From the NCBI RefSeq assembly GCF_020536995.1, contig NC_068356.1:23789809-23853808 (forward strand): a stretch of 64,000 nt of DNA, read 5' to 3'. The stretch comes from Dreissena polymorpha (taxonomy: Eukaryota > Mollusca > Bivalvia > Myida > Dreissenidae). Below are positions 53,201 to 62,440 of the stretch, in pieces; within the stretch, counting starts at the first letter, position 1, and each line of letters begins with the position of its first letter. The notes beneath the pieces were generated by a model. The model made no database searches. It saw nothing but the letters and a program-made list of their open reading frames with translations, and was not told where the DNA came from. The position numbers and the translations under genes are program-made.

Positions 53201-56200
53201 AAAGTAAAACAAGAATGACTTATTTATATTAGCAACATGTGGTTATATTCATACAAACATTTTTCGACGTATACTTGCACTAGGCACAATGTGTTACGCA
53301 CCACTCGGCACCAGGTGTAAAATGTTTAATTTTGGGCCTAGGACAGTGGGTTTAATGCATGTGCGGAAAGTGTCGTCACTGAATTAGCCTGCGCGGGCTG
53401 GGACGACACTTTGAGTTTCCGCTGTTGATGTATTTTCATTTACTTCTTTGCAAAAATCCAGTTACAGGGTGAAATTTTAACTTTGATTATTTCAGTTACA
53501 AATGCATATGTAACATTCGAAATATAAAAAAATAGGTTTACGTTTGTATTAAACTTTGAGTGTACAGTATTACATGGTCCTTGTGAATGGTCGAATCGAT
53601 AAGAAATCAATGTAATTTATATGAATATTTTAAAAGGTTCAGATAAAATGTAATCAGGAAATTTAAACAAATTTATGAACTGTCATGTTTACCACGTTGT
53701 TTTAAATTATACATGGCAAACCACTAAAACATGTAAACGCGTCAAATAGTTCACTTAGTTTATTGTTAAAATGCTAACTTCCGGCTAGTAAAGTCTGTAG
53801 GCAAGGAACGTGTTGCTCAGTTACAAACATTGGTGTACATGTATGACACGGAAAAAATATGCAGCATTTATAGACAGTAATACTGCGCGAAACGTTAACT
53901 TTAACTTGTAAACTAATATATGCACTTTGGATCTGACATTTTATATGCGAACACGTGCAATTATATGAAAAGTAACTTTTAGCATTTTAGAAATCAGTGC
54001 AAATTACAAGCCAAAGTGTAGTTGATGCATATGTACGGGGCGGTTTTAATTAACCTTTCGAGTAAGAGCAGATAAAAAGAGATAACCGGACGACACTCAC
54101 GTTTGTTTTGTAATTAACCACTTTGATATGGATATATTCCCTACGATGCCATCGGTCTGTATGACGATGTGGATATTCAGCGAGGTGTGTTTGCTACTTA
54201 CAAAACGCATACAATATTTGAACACAATAACACAATACTAATTGTGATTACAAATACCCATAAAACTTGCGTTGGATTTGCTTAAAGAATATATCTGCGT
54301 TTGTGTTTTTTTGTAAATAAATTTAATCTTTAACAATCCATCTGGCAGTAATATTTGTAACTTTGTACATGTATTCGCATACAAACTAAACGATCTAATT
54401 CAATAGTTTACCAGTATACAAAAACGTCCCTGGTTATTAAAGGGGCCTTTCACGGATTTTTGCATGTTTTGAAGTTTCTCATTAAATGCTTTATATTGAT
54501 TTATGTTAACATTGGATATAAAAAGCTCCAGAAAAAAATCAAGAATACAATTTAAAAAAGAAAAAAGGTAACCCTCAGCAGGACTCGAACCATTGACCTC
54601 TGGAGTCCTGAAGTAAAAAGTATACCACTTAGACCACTCGGCTATTCTTCCGGATACAATGCCGCATGTATTTTATTCATTATAAAAGCAATCTTCGTAG
54701 TTTCACAAAACATAAGGACAACAACAGAACTCTCCAAATTATTTATTCGTTTCGCGTTGCAACGCTTTATAATTTTCGGGTTTTTAAATCATCAAAAGAT
54801 GCATATAATGGCTATTTTAAAGCATGGTAAATGTTCAGTATTACTGTTTCCTCACAAATATCTTAACTAAAACAACAATTTGTGAATCTGATTTTTTTTT
54901 TTTAATTTTGTCAATTTACCCAAACGTGAAAAGGCCCCTTTAAACAAAATATACATATTTTAGGTTGCTACGTTTCACTTCTCAAAAATAACAGTTTGTA
55001 AGTATCACATTATTTTACTTACCTTTATACACAAATGAAAAATAGTATTATGAACACAATAATAAAATGTAAATTAATGTATATTCGGTAATTCACTCGA
55101 AACTAAATGTCCACATACAAAATTATTGATATGGCAAAATGCAAGCAAATCAGGTAATTACTCTTAATAAATTGGGAGAAAATCACTGTAAAGAGCATTT
55201 TAATTAAGCCTTAAATAACTACACAAGAAAATTGCCAAAACTTAATTGAACATTTGCATTCTCATGTATTTGTAAATGATGGGAAACACAGTAGAGCTAA
55301 CACTATAGGCTTAGAATGCCGTGATTCTGAAATTATATATTTTGACAGACGGGAATATGATAGTTTAAAGTAGCCGCCCTCTGGCAAAAACACGAGTATT
55401 ATAACGTTTGTTTGTCGAGAAGTTACACGGTCCATCAAATCGTCTGTGATTTATGAACAACGAGTTAGAAAATCATTTTCGTCAAATGGGGGCGTCTGGC
55501 GTCATGTTTTTCAAAAGGATTATTTTTTCATTTTGAAAATATGAATAAAGATTAGGAGAAGAAAATTATCTTATTTTCTGACAAATCCTATATATTTGTT
55601 ACGATTGATAATTATCGCAAATATATTATCTTCCATAAAAACATATATAAAGCGCATTTTCAGAGAAATCCTGTTATTATTACATGTTTATGATTATCGC
55701 AAATATATTTTCTTTAATAAAAACATTTGTAAAGAATTAGTGTAAATGATGCCTTACATATTACATACCCTACATTTAACAGCTGTTAATGGCTAGTATT
55801 TGCAAGAATAAATACAACATGACAGTTCCACAATAATATATTTGTTCCAATATGACGTCAAGCCATTACGAACAAAAAACAAGCTCCTAAATGTTCACCA
55901 CGCAAAATCGTTTTTTCATAAACCCTCTGTCGTAAAACCAATAATTAAATGTCTTTCAGCAAATGGCATTGATGTAATTATAAGTCTTTCATCGCACTTC
56001 TCATTTAACAAACGGACGCCCATATCGACCAATGAACGCTGGCTCTCCACTGCCTCGCTGATTGTCAATATAACACGGCCAGTATCGGACAAGCCAGATA
56101 TCTCCTGATAATTAAACGTTCAGTTCCAATTAACAGTTCTGTGACTGTCTCCGTATGGAGTGATATTGCTTATCATGTTGTGATGTTTTATATGTTGACG

Positions 56201-59200
56201 AGTTCTACATAACGTATGATTTATATTAGAAGATTAGGTTCTCAGACCGTGGTCACCATATATAACTGATTCATCAACACACATATAGTATATATTTGTA
56301 TGTTGTATAGCACACACTTGAATGTATTTATTTATGTATATAGATTTCCATTTATAGCATACGTCAATACATACACGTACTTGTGTCATAATATAGCCTA
56401 ATTAACATGTAAACAAATAACTTCTTTTTCAATGCCCATTGCCTTAAAACATACATGTACATTTATTACCATATTTAATATTAAATACAGGTACTGGAAA
56501 TCAATATTTTCTTTAAATATTACTTCCATATGAAATAATAAAAATACTCGTGTTAATAATTACCGGTACACATGAAAGTAAAGGAGTAAGGCCAGATTTA
56601 TACCCGTTATTTATCTTCTTAAATGCTACTCTATAGTCAAGCAAACCGTTTTTTTGTCGCAAGTGCCTTCCGGTAATTATGGAAAACACGTATTGCATTT
56701 AAATGAAAACATATGCAATTTATATTATTCAAAATATTCGACAGTCGCGGACGGATGCTGTATTCGGCATGCAAGAGAACGTTACAACACATAATAATGG
56801 CATATAAGATACAACCTCAACACAACTTGGCAACTCTAAAGTCATCAGAAATTAATGCCTTTAATTAAATTATAAAATCATTAAAATACAATGCAGCAGA
56901 CATTTTAGTGAATAACCGTCGCGATAGTGTACGATTTATGTTGAACAATTGTGCACCTTAAACCTCAGTTCTATGAACTGAATAAATCACACACTGATCT
57001 TTTGCAGTAATAAAATGAAAATTTAAAGGGATCTTTTCACGGTTTGGTAAATTGACAAAATTGAAAAAAGTTGTTTCAGATTCGCAAATTGTCGTTTTAG
57101 TTATGATATTTGTGAGAAAACAGTATTTCTGAACATTTATCATAGTCCAATATAGCCATTATATGTATCTTTTGACGATTTGAAAACCTAAAAATTATAA
57201 AGCGTTGCAACGCGAAACGATTGAATAATTTGGAGAGTTCTGTTGTTGTCGTTTGAATTTACGAAACTACGAAGATTGCTTATATAAGGTATAAAATACT
57301 TGAGCTGTGTATACACGGCGCAATAGCCGAGAGGACTAGTGCGTTTTTACTTCAGACCAACTCCAGGACTCCGTGGGTCACTGGTTCGAGCCCTGGTACC
57401 GGCTACTTTTTTTCCTTTTTTGAATTTTATTCTTGATTTTTTACTGGAGCTCTTAAGATCCAATGTTTACATTTATCAATATAAAGCATTTAATGACAAA
57501 CTTAAAAATATGCCAAAATATGTGAAAAGGCCCCTTTAAAGGCCGCTTAGCAGATTCCTCGCATAATGTTCAGCTATGACAAACCTCGCCTTTCCAATCG
57601 TTATAATAACTGCATTAATTAGCATCCGATGTTCCAAAGCATATGTATTGAAAACATGAAAATACTCGCATCAAGAGGAGGTTGCATGTCTTTATTTAAA
57701 AAAACCCATCAATAATCAGCATATTTATAAATTAAAAAGAACATCTCAATAAAAAATCCCCAATATCCCATGCCGTTCATACGTTGTACAATAGCAATAA
57801 TAATTTCACGTCAACATTTATCATGTATAATTAAATTCTCCCAAAAGTCAACAGTTCAAATCGTGACAAAAAAATCGGGTTATATGCTTTCTCCACTGAC
57901 AAGTGTGGGTTTACACGAAGAACATTATTACATATATAGTCAATACTCAAAAACTTTAAACAAGACGGCCTGAAAGGTCCAAAGTCGCTCACATGAGATA
58001 CAAAGGAACTGACCTGTTCTGTGCAGCCCAAGATATATTAGAACAAATGTTCTGACCAAGGTTCATGAAGAGTGAACTATAAATGTTACTTTAAAGGGGC
58101 CTTTTCACAGATTTTGGCATTTTTTAACTTATTCATTAAATGCTTTATATTGATAAATGTAAACATTGGATCGTGAAAGCTCCAGTAAAAAATCAAGAAT
58201 AAAATTAAAAAGGAAAAAGAACATTGCCCGGAGCAGGTTTCGAACCAGTAACCCCTGGAGTCCTGCCAGAGTCCTGAAGTAAAAACGCTTTAGCCTACTG
58301 AGCTATTCCGCCGAGTACACATTATTTATGTATTTTATACCTTATATAAGCAATCTTCGTAGTTATACAAAATTTAACGACAAAAACAGAACTCTCCAAA
58401 TTATTCAATCGTTTCGCGTTGCAACGCTTTATAATTTTTAAGTTTTATAATCGTCAAAAGATGCATATAATGGCTATATTAAAGCATGGTAAATGTTCAG
58501 TATTACTGTTTCCTCACAAATATCATAACCAACACGAAATTTGCGAATCTGAAACAACTTTTTTCAATTTTGTCAATTTACCAAAGCGTGAAAAGATCCC
58601 TTTAAGAGTATTAACAAGGTGTAATAGCCAAAAAAGAATTCACCGCCCCCTGGCGGCCATGTTTTTCAACAGACCGGAACCATTTTCGTACTCATCCAAA
58701 ATATCATTAAAACAAATGTTCTGACCAAGATTCATGAAGACTGGAATATAAATGTGACTTTAAGAGTGTTAACAAGTTAATACTACAGCCATGTAAGGAA
58801 AATTGCCCGCCCCCAATGCGACCATATTATTCGGAACCAATTTCGAACTCGTCCAAGATACCATTTAATCAATACTTCTGACCAAGTTTCATGATGATCG
58901 GACAATAAATGCGGCATCTAGAGTGTTAAAAATGTTTTACAACAGCCATATAAAGAAAAATGCCCTGCCCCCTGGTGGCAATGTTTTTCAACCAACCGGA
59001 AGCATTTTCGAACTCATCCAAGATATCATTGCTCAAATCTTCTGACCAAAGTTCATGAAGATCGGACAATATATGTGGCCTCTCGAGTTTTAGCAAGGAA
59101 AGTGTTGACGCCGCACGACGCACGGCGGACAAAGGACGGTCATAAAAGCTCAGCATCAGCACATTGTGCCCAGGTGAGCTAAAAAGTAAATAATTTTGTT

Positions 59201-60581
59201 CAAGCTTACACAAAAGAAAACTAAAACACCAAAGATGAAAAAGAATGTTTTGCACAAATGCGAAACGAATAGAATTGTGTCATTATAATTGCACGATCCG
59301 TAAGGAAGTTTGTTAACATTACTACTCAAAATCAACGAAAATTTCGTACAATATTTCGTAAAATAAAGCTAAACAATTAAAAATCATTGTTCCTTATCGT
59401 AATTGCCGAAATTTCAACACCAGATGTGGTCTGGTAAAATAGATATTTGTGGATACAAAATGCTCATTTTTATTATGGTTTTAACATGGTACCATTTTAG
59501 TGTTCGTGTGTCGTATGAATAGATATATTCGCAGGAAATTAGCATGGAATTTATTGTGGTCACAAATAAATAAAAACGAGCATTTTGTATCTACAAAAAT
59601 CTATGTAATCATACCACATCTAGCGTTGAAATTGTGGCTATTGCTATAAGGAACATTGATTGTTTAGGTGTAAACTTTATTTTACGAATTACTTTACGAT
59701 ATTTTCGTTGATTGTGAGCGAAATAGAGACTTTAAGATGGATGAGTAGAACAAGAACCGTACTAACATGCATACAATGCATATCTATTATGCATCACTTA
59801 ATCACTTCCGTATACGATTTGACAAATGAGGCGATTGGAAGTCACCAGATATCGACAATGAAGTGAACATGAGAACGTGGTAAGGCCTGATATGAGTCGC
59901 GTCATGCGAAGACGGGTCTAATGCCCTATGCGGCAAACGTAGATCCAGGCTGTGAATAAGCGCAGTTTGGTCAAGAGCTAACCTGTCCTCTAACAAAGTC
60001 GCACACGGTTACGTGGGTGGTCTCATTAGCGGAGAAGGTAGCTCCTAGCCAGACAGCGTGGATGTGAAAGCTACGCTGGTCGCATATGGCATAATACCAT
60101 TTGTCGCATGACCCGGCGTTTACATACCTAAACCTAATTGAATACACAAAAGTCTCGTGTATCACTTCATCTGAACGCCAAATGAATTAAATATTTATGA
60201 AACGCTATTGCCCCAAAACATAAAAGCGTCGTCTCAAACATATTCTTTAGTAACAGGCAATTTAAATGCAAAGATGATTTGTTTGTTATATTCTATTTCA
60301 TTGAAATCAAATTCTAGATATATTGGTTCGTTATCAAAATAACAGAAATGCGACTCACTCGGTGGAAAGAGTGCTCCGGGAGGCAGGAAACCTCTGGAGT
60401 ACTCGAGGAGCGGCGACGCGGTCTCCGTGCTGGACCTGTCCGCAGCGGACCGCAACTGGGCGACGGAATCCGTTATCGAGGTACCAGAAATGCTGCTGCT
60501 CAGATGTGCGAGCGACCCAGACGACAGAGAGCTAAGCAGCCGCGTGCGTTCCAGCGCGCTTAAATCCATACGACCGTCCAT
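40340..60581 (-). CDS. BAHCC1: BAHCC1/TNRC18-family protein, N-terminal exons (partial)
   Basis: Minus-strand exons: 60581-60359 (start MDGRMDLSALERTRLL), 44300-44181, 42586-42422, and 41265 down to about 40340. Junction phases agree (1, 1, 1) and the donors are GTGAGT, GTAAGA and GTAGGC. The encoded order (GYGAMMASYLTGSG, MRQYWGANAHSE, GTMYNPYLPYLP, HRIYDLQK, EALYGQGPFSPG) follows the vertebrate BAHCC1/TNRC18 N-terminus as I recall it: MDGRDF, then a QLW.AHAHE-type motif, then a ..YLHLNHLE..IFDTQKG-type motif. These proteins are large nuclear chromatin readers whose C-terminal BAH domain binds methylated H3 (K27me3 for BAHCC1, K9me3 for TNRC18). The BAH end is not in the window. Exon 4 shifts frame several times; its Ser/Arg/Lys-rich text continues across frames. 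Intron 1 is 16 kb. The N-terminal family match is short, so the paralogue name is provisional. Confidence 0.7.
41372..41617 (+). mobile_element. Partial tRNA-headed TTAA element, BAHCC1-like intron 3
   Basis: Only the right half of the ~500-bp element is present. It starts at a tRNA-like head with a TGGCCGAGTGG A box. The 37-bp segment around it is tandemly duplicated (41372-41408 and 41409-41445). It continues through GTGATTCGAGCC (B-box-like) and TTAATGACC, and ends GGCCCCT before TTAA (41618-41621). The left inverted repeat is absent. Confidence 0.6.
42640..42745. repeat. Fragment of the dispersed GTGCGTAAAGT/TTAGCC repeat
   Basis: Contains GGTTTTCACAG-type left flank (as its complement), GTGCGTAAAGTATCG and AGATTAGCCTGTGCAGTCC. 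Same family as 38095-38360. It lies just upstream of exon 3 in intron 2. Confidence 0.5.
42774..42901. mobile_element. TTAACCCATTTATG MITE, short copy
   Basis: Ends TTAACCCATTTATG and CATAAATGGGTTAA, with TTAA as target duplication. It lacks half of the internal palindrome found in the 230-bp copies. It lies in intron 2 of the BAHCC1-like gene. Confidence 0.75.
42902..44180 (-). other. Intron 2 of the BAHCC1-like gene, rest
   Basis: AT-rich with nothing recognised. CGACCATTGAGGCACAGCC near 43334 is a GC-rich patch without clear coding sense. Confidence 0.45.
44301..45359 (-). other. Intron 1 of the BAHCC1-like gene, proximal part
   Basis: AT-rich. No exon or repeat with readable ends. Confidence 0.45.
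45360..45717. mobile_element. CpG-rich inverted-repeat element with GTCGTGCGAC palindromes
   Basis: Ends GGGTCCGGTTTAATGA (45360) and TCATTAAACCGGACCC (ending 45717) are exact inverted repeats of 16 bp. The interior is dense in GTCG/CGAC, with three copies of the 10-bp palindrome GTCGTGCGAC (about 45421, 45585, 45671). It stands out strongly from its AT-rich surroundings. No target duplication can be defined with confidence and no frame is coding. Confidence 0.7.
45718..47492 (-). other. Intron 1, AT-rich stretch
   Basis: Very AT-rich, with an (AT)n patch near 46232-46260 and (TTTA)n at 46256-46276. At 47347-47440 a ~31-bp unit (GTATACATGTATATGTGAAT...) is repeated three times. No exon supported. 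Confidence 0.5.
47493..47722. mobile_element. TTAACCCATTTATG MITE, 230-bp copy
   Basis: Starts TTAACCCATTTATGCCCAGT and ends in a slightly diverged ACATGGGTTAA, with TTAA at both ends. It holds the internal palindrome CAGATGAGACGCCGCAT/ATGTGGCGTCTCATCTG, a stem of about 20 bp. Confidence 0.75.
47856..48301 (-). mobile_element. tRNA-headed TTAA element, copy 1
   Basis: Ends AGGGGCCTTTACAC and GTGAAAAGACCCT, with TTAA outside (47852-47855 and 48302-48305). Minus-strand tRNA-like segment at about 47945-48010, with B-box-like GGTTCGAGCAC and A-box-like TGGCCGAGTGG. An (AT)n run at 48251-48270 has grown inside it. Confidence 0.75.
48402..48507. repeat. Pentanucleotide microsatellite (CATCA)n-(CATCG)n-(CATCA)n
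   Basis: About 12 exact CATCG units (48421-48480) are flanked on both sides by CATCA units (48402-48418 and 48481-48507). The block is in the first intron of the BAHCC1-like gene. Confidence 0.95.
48508..51006 (-). other. Intron 1, no firm feature
   Basis: A 104-codon + strand frame at 48512-48826 starts right after the microsatellite but shows no family resemblance. 49490-49590 holds a ~55-bp tandem duplication (ACATTGTTCGCAGTTAAATT). 50490-50640 holds a ~76-bp duplication (TATGACTT.TATCGGCTTTA). Nothing else. Confidence 0.45.
51011..52895 (-). mobile_element. 1.9-kb DNA transposon with 26-bp inverted ends and a decayed transposase
   Basis: Ends CGAGGGGTTAAAGCCAGAAC (51011, 26 bp in all with GTGATA) and the exact complement ending 52895, flanked by AAAT (51007-51010 and 52896-52899). 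The palindrome AAGTGCACTT or variants recurs in both subterminal regions, usually ~10 bp from a TTCTGGC or TTTTGGCA motif. On the minus strand 52370-52158 encodes CLLWNETDGKCGCEVGTCLL and YSDCFSGQNRK, and further down, in broken frames, TPYVVVPMKYYDAF and TVMPPNVVNVSGQKVIW. This resembles a family of uncharacterised animal proteins with a YSD.C.GQN motif, which I take to be the transposase. Stops and frame changes show the copy is dead. Confidence 0.75.
52900..54436 (-). other. Intron 1, includes one repeat fragment
   Basis: About 53335-53465 is a fragment of the dispersed AAAGTGTCGT/ACGACACTTT repeat (GATTAGCC-like, TTGCAAAAATCCAGTT). The rest is AT-rich. A short + strand ATG frame near 54128 ends at a GT but has no support. 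Confidence 0.45.
54441..54939 (-). mobile_element. tRNA-headed TTAA element, copy 2
   Basis: AGGGGCCTTTCAC at the left and GTGAAAAGGCCCCT at the right, with TTAA on both sides (54437-54440 and 54940-54943). The minus-strand tRNA-like part has GGTTCGAGTCC (B box) and TAGCCGAGTGG (A box). Constant flanking blocks CGTTTCGCGTTGCAACGC and GCATATAATGGCTATTTTAA are shared with the other copies. Confidence 0.8.
54944..57022 (-). other. Intron 1, possible conserved non-coding block at 55840-56110
   Basis: Mostly AT-rich. 55840-56110 is of higher complexity, with several homeodomain-type ATTA/TAAT cores (CAATTA, GATAATTAAAC) and no coding sense on either strand. Nothing else recognised. Confidence 0.35.
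57027..57535 (+). mobile_element. tRNA-headed TTAA element, copy 3 (opposite orientation)
   Basis: AGGGATCTTTTCAC at the left, GTGAAAAGGCCCCT at the right, TTAA at 57023-57026 and 57536-57539. The tRNA-like segment is in + sense: A box TAGCCGAGAGG at 57324-57334 and B box GGTTCGAGCC at 57383-57392. The ~59-bp spacing suits a class II (long variable arm) tRNA. Downstream of the tRNA part the element runs on for ~140 bp to the right end. Confidence 0.82.
57961..59180 (-). mobile_element. AGCTCACCTG array element, reversed, split by a TTAA element
   Basis: Minus-strand relative of 19008-21323. Its 3' end is at the left (CAAG then GGCC-TGAAA-GGTC hairpin near 57961-57980) and its AGCTCACCTG head at the right (ending 59180). 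Monomers carry AACATGGC.GCC, TTCATGAAGA and GAGTGTTAACAAG in complement. The element at 58095-58601 has landed inside one monomer. Confidence 0.75.
58095..58601 (-). mobile_element. tRNA-headed TTAA element, copy 4, nested
   Basis: AGGGGCCTTTTCACAG at the left, GTGAAAAGATCCCT at the right, TTAA at 58091-58094 and 58602-58605. The host monomer reads GTTACTTTAA before and TTAAGAGTATTAACAAG after. The neighbouring monomer at 58749-58775 reads GACTTTAAGAGTGTTAACAA uninterrupted. The minus-strand tRNA-like part has GGTTCGAAACC (B box) and TAGCTCAGTAGG (A box). Confidence 0.88.
59324..59719. mobile_element. Foldback element with ~140-bp inverted arms
   Basis: The left arm (ATCAACGAAAAT, AACAAT.ATGTTCCTTAT, CAGATGTGGT, TACAAAATGCTC) returns in complement in the right arm (GAGCATTTTGTA, ACCACATCTAG, AAGGAACATTGAT, ATTTTCGTTGAT). 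A ~100-bp loop separates the arms at about 59470-59570. No protein. Confidence 0.75.
59990..60155 (-). CDS. Candidate unassigned exon (minus strand)
   Basis: A GC-rich open segment reads AGSCDKWYYAICDQRSFHIH and AVWLGATFSANETTHVTVCD, ending FVRGQ at a usable donor (ACAG/GTTAGC). A TTAG acceptor lies upstream. It is in the first intron of the BAHCC1-like gene, same strand, 200 bp below exon 1. I do not recognise the family. The regular cysteines and secreted-like composition are unlike the host gene, so if real it may belong to another gene or to a decayed copy. Confidence 0.25.
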
Positions 60582-61207
60582 TATACACTACACCCGGTAA
60601 CCCATAGTAACGCGGTATGTTGCTCCTGTGTAATTAACGAGACCTTCTCGATGGGCTAATGGCGACATGTCACGTTTGAAAATCCTGAAACACAACACAA
60701 ACGGGTCTGTAAAATGAAAACTCAAATCTTCATCGCAAATACTGTAAACGTTCTGCTCAGGTAAAAAAGTAAACATGTTTTGTAATTCCTCAATCGGGCT
60801 TCTACTTCAATGAACGGATTTTGCACGCAGCAAAGTGAATGTGAAGTTATTCAAATTGTGAATAACCACACTGAAAAGAGCAAAGGTATTATTTTCCCTA
60901 TTGGCAACGAAAAGTAAAATAAAACGGCAATAAAATTATCAACTTGTTTATAATTATTTTGACATGCTCCGTTTGATCTCTTTTTTTCTATCCACGCTGT
61001 GTGCCGGTAAAAATATGTAATTAATTGCATGTTATATTGTCTTACTTAAAGTAAAGTCCGTCAAGTTTGCTGTAACGAAGTTGGCTGATTCTATGTAGAA
61101 TTGATTATTGGTGTTGTTTTTTTAATTTCATTTGTTAACTCTCGATTTGTATGATCCTTCAACTGATTTATTAAATGCATTTATTTTACGCCTTGTCAAA
61201 CATCTAC
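60582..61207 (-). promoter_or_regulatory. Upstream region and 5' UTR of the BAHCC1-like gene
   Basis: The start codon is at 60579-60581. No TATA box is evident. The transcription start cannot be fixed from sequence. No repeat is recognised before 61208. Confidence 0.35.
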
Positions 61208-61437
61208 TTAACCCATTTATGCCTAGTGGACTCCCCCATCCTTCTAAATTGGATCAATTTATTTCCAAAATTAGGGATGTCTACTATATTTATTTCTATG
61301 TTTAGAATATTTCTTAGAGAAATTCCTTTAAGCAAGCAGCGCAGACCCAGATGAGACGCCGCATCATGCGGCGTCTCATCTGGGTCTACGCTGTCTACCA
61401 AGGCCTTTTTTCTAGACGCTAGGCATAAATGGGTTAA
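61208..61437. mobile_element. TTAACCCATTTATG MITE, 230-bp copy with perfect hairpin
   Basis: Exact ends TTAACCCATTTATGCCTAG and CTAGGCATAAATGGGTTAA with TTAA at both sides. The centre has CCCAGATGAGACGCCGCAT followed at once by its complement, a stem of over 20 bp with a very small loop. Confidence 0.85.
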
Positions 61438-62236
61438 ATACTTTGAACACATAAATAGTTTAAAAGAGATAATAACTAAAGAATTGTTGTTGTTTTTTAC
61501 AATTCCAAGGGTACTTGCTTTGGGTGCGCAAGAACATGGTTCTATTTGTTGCATGACAACAAATACAACATAACACTTTACGATGAATCTTATTTCCTGA
61601 GTTCTTAAACAAGATCACTAAATAATATTGTCGGAATTTTATTCACTTGTGTTTCGAAAAAAATGTGATATTTACATTACGCTCTGAAAATGTAAGGCAA
61701 TACAAGTGTGACCAAACGGGCTATAAATCGTGACGGATTTTCATGCACGCATCTTCTAAACTCGGCGTTATTTCATTGCCATGGGTTAAAACAAACGATA
61801 AAGCCTAGATGCAGATCCCGGGTAGGTAATAAACTGTTATGTTGACAGGTTCGTCTTATAGATTGCATCTTATATACGCCCTTAATAATTCTTAACGTTT
61901 CGTTTATTCCCTGCATATTGATCTCACACGGATTTACTTGATGACGGCGACATGCGTTGAGCACAGTAAATCAATGACGTTTGGTCTAGACGTGGTCCGC
62001 CCCGTAATGAACATTCAGTAAAAACATAGGTTCAATCATATGTTCGAGAAAATTATGTACAAAACGATATTGAATAACATACTCAGCGACGTGTGTTAGT
62101 TATACGCGTTCTCCATATACATGTTGTAATGATATACGCAATATTGGCCGTGCATTACCCGTCAAACGCAGAAAACAATTTACTATCTCAGTAGTTTACT
62201 ACCATGTGTATAACGATCTGTTGGATTCGTTGAAAT
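61438..62236. other. Intergenic, nothing recognised
   Basis: AT-rich sequence. No gene or repeat supported. Confidence 0.45.
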
Positions 62237-62440
62237 CAACCCATTTATGCCTAGAGGACTCTCCCATCCTTCTAAATTGGATCAATTTATTTTCAAAATT
62301 AGGGATGTTCAGTATTTTTATTTCTATATTTAGAATATTTCTTACATAAATTCCTCTAAGCAAACAGCGTAGACCCTGATGAGACGCCGCATGATGCCAA
62401 GGCCTTTTTTCTAGACGCTAGGCATAAATGGCATAATTAA
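62237..62440. mobile_element. TTAACCCATTTATG MITE, degraded copy
   Basis: Left end CAACCCATTTATGCCTAGAG has lost its TTAA. Half of the central palindrome is deleted (GACGCCGCATGATGCCAAGG). Right end CTAGGCATAAATGGCATAATTAA is altered. Older than the copy at 61208. Confidence 0.75.

Noticed and set aside
54128-54184. Short + strand ATG frame ending at a GT donor
   Set aside because: Only 19 codons, no homology and no following exon seen.
57310-57400. A real class II tRNA gene (A and B boxes present)
   Set aside because: It lies at the same place inside every copy of a TTAA transposon, the acceptor stem does not pair convincingly, and the copies diverge. It is a tRNA-derived promoter, not a working tRNA.
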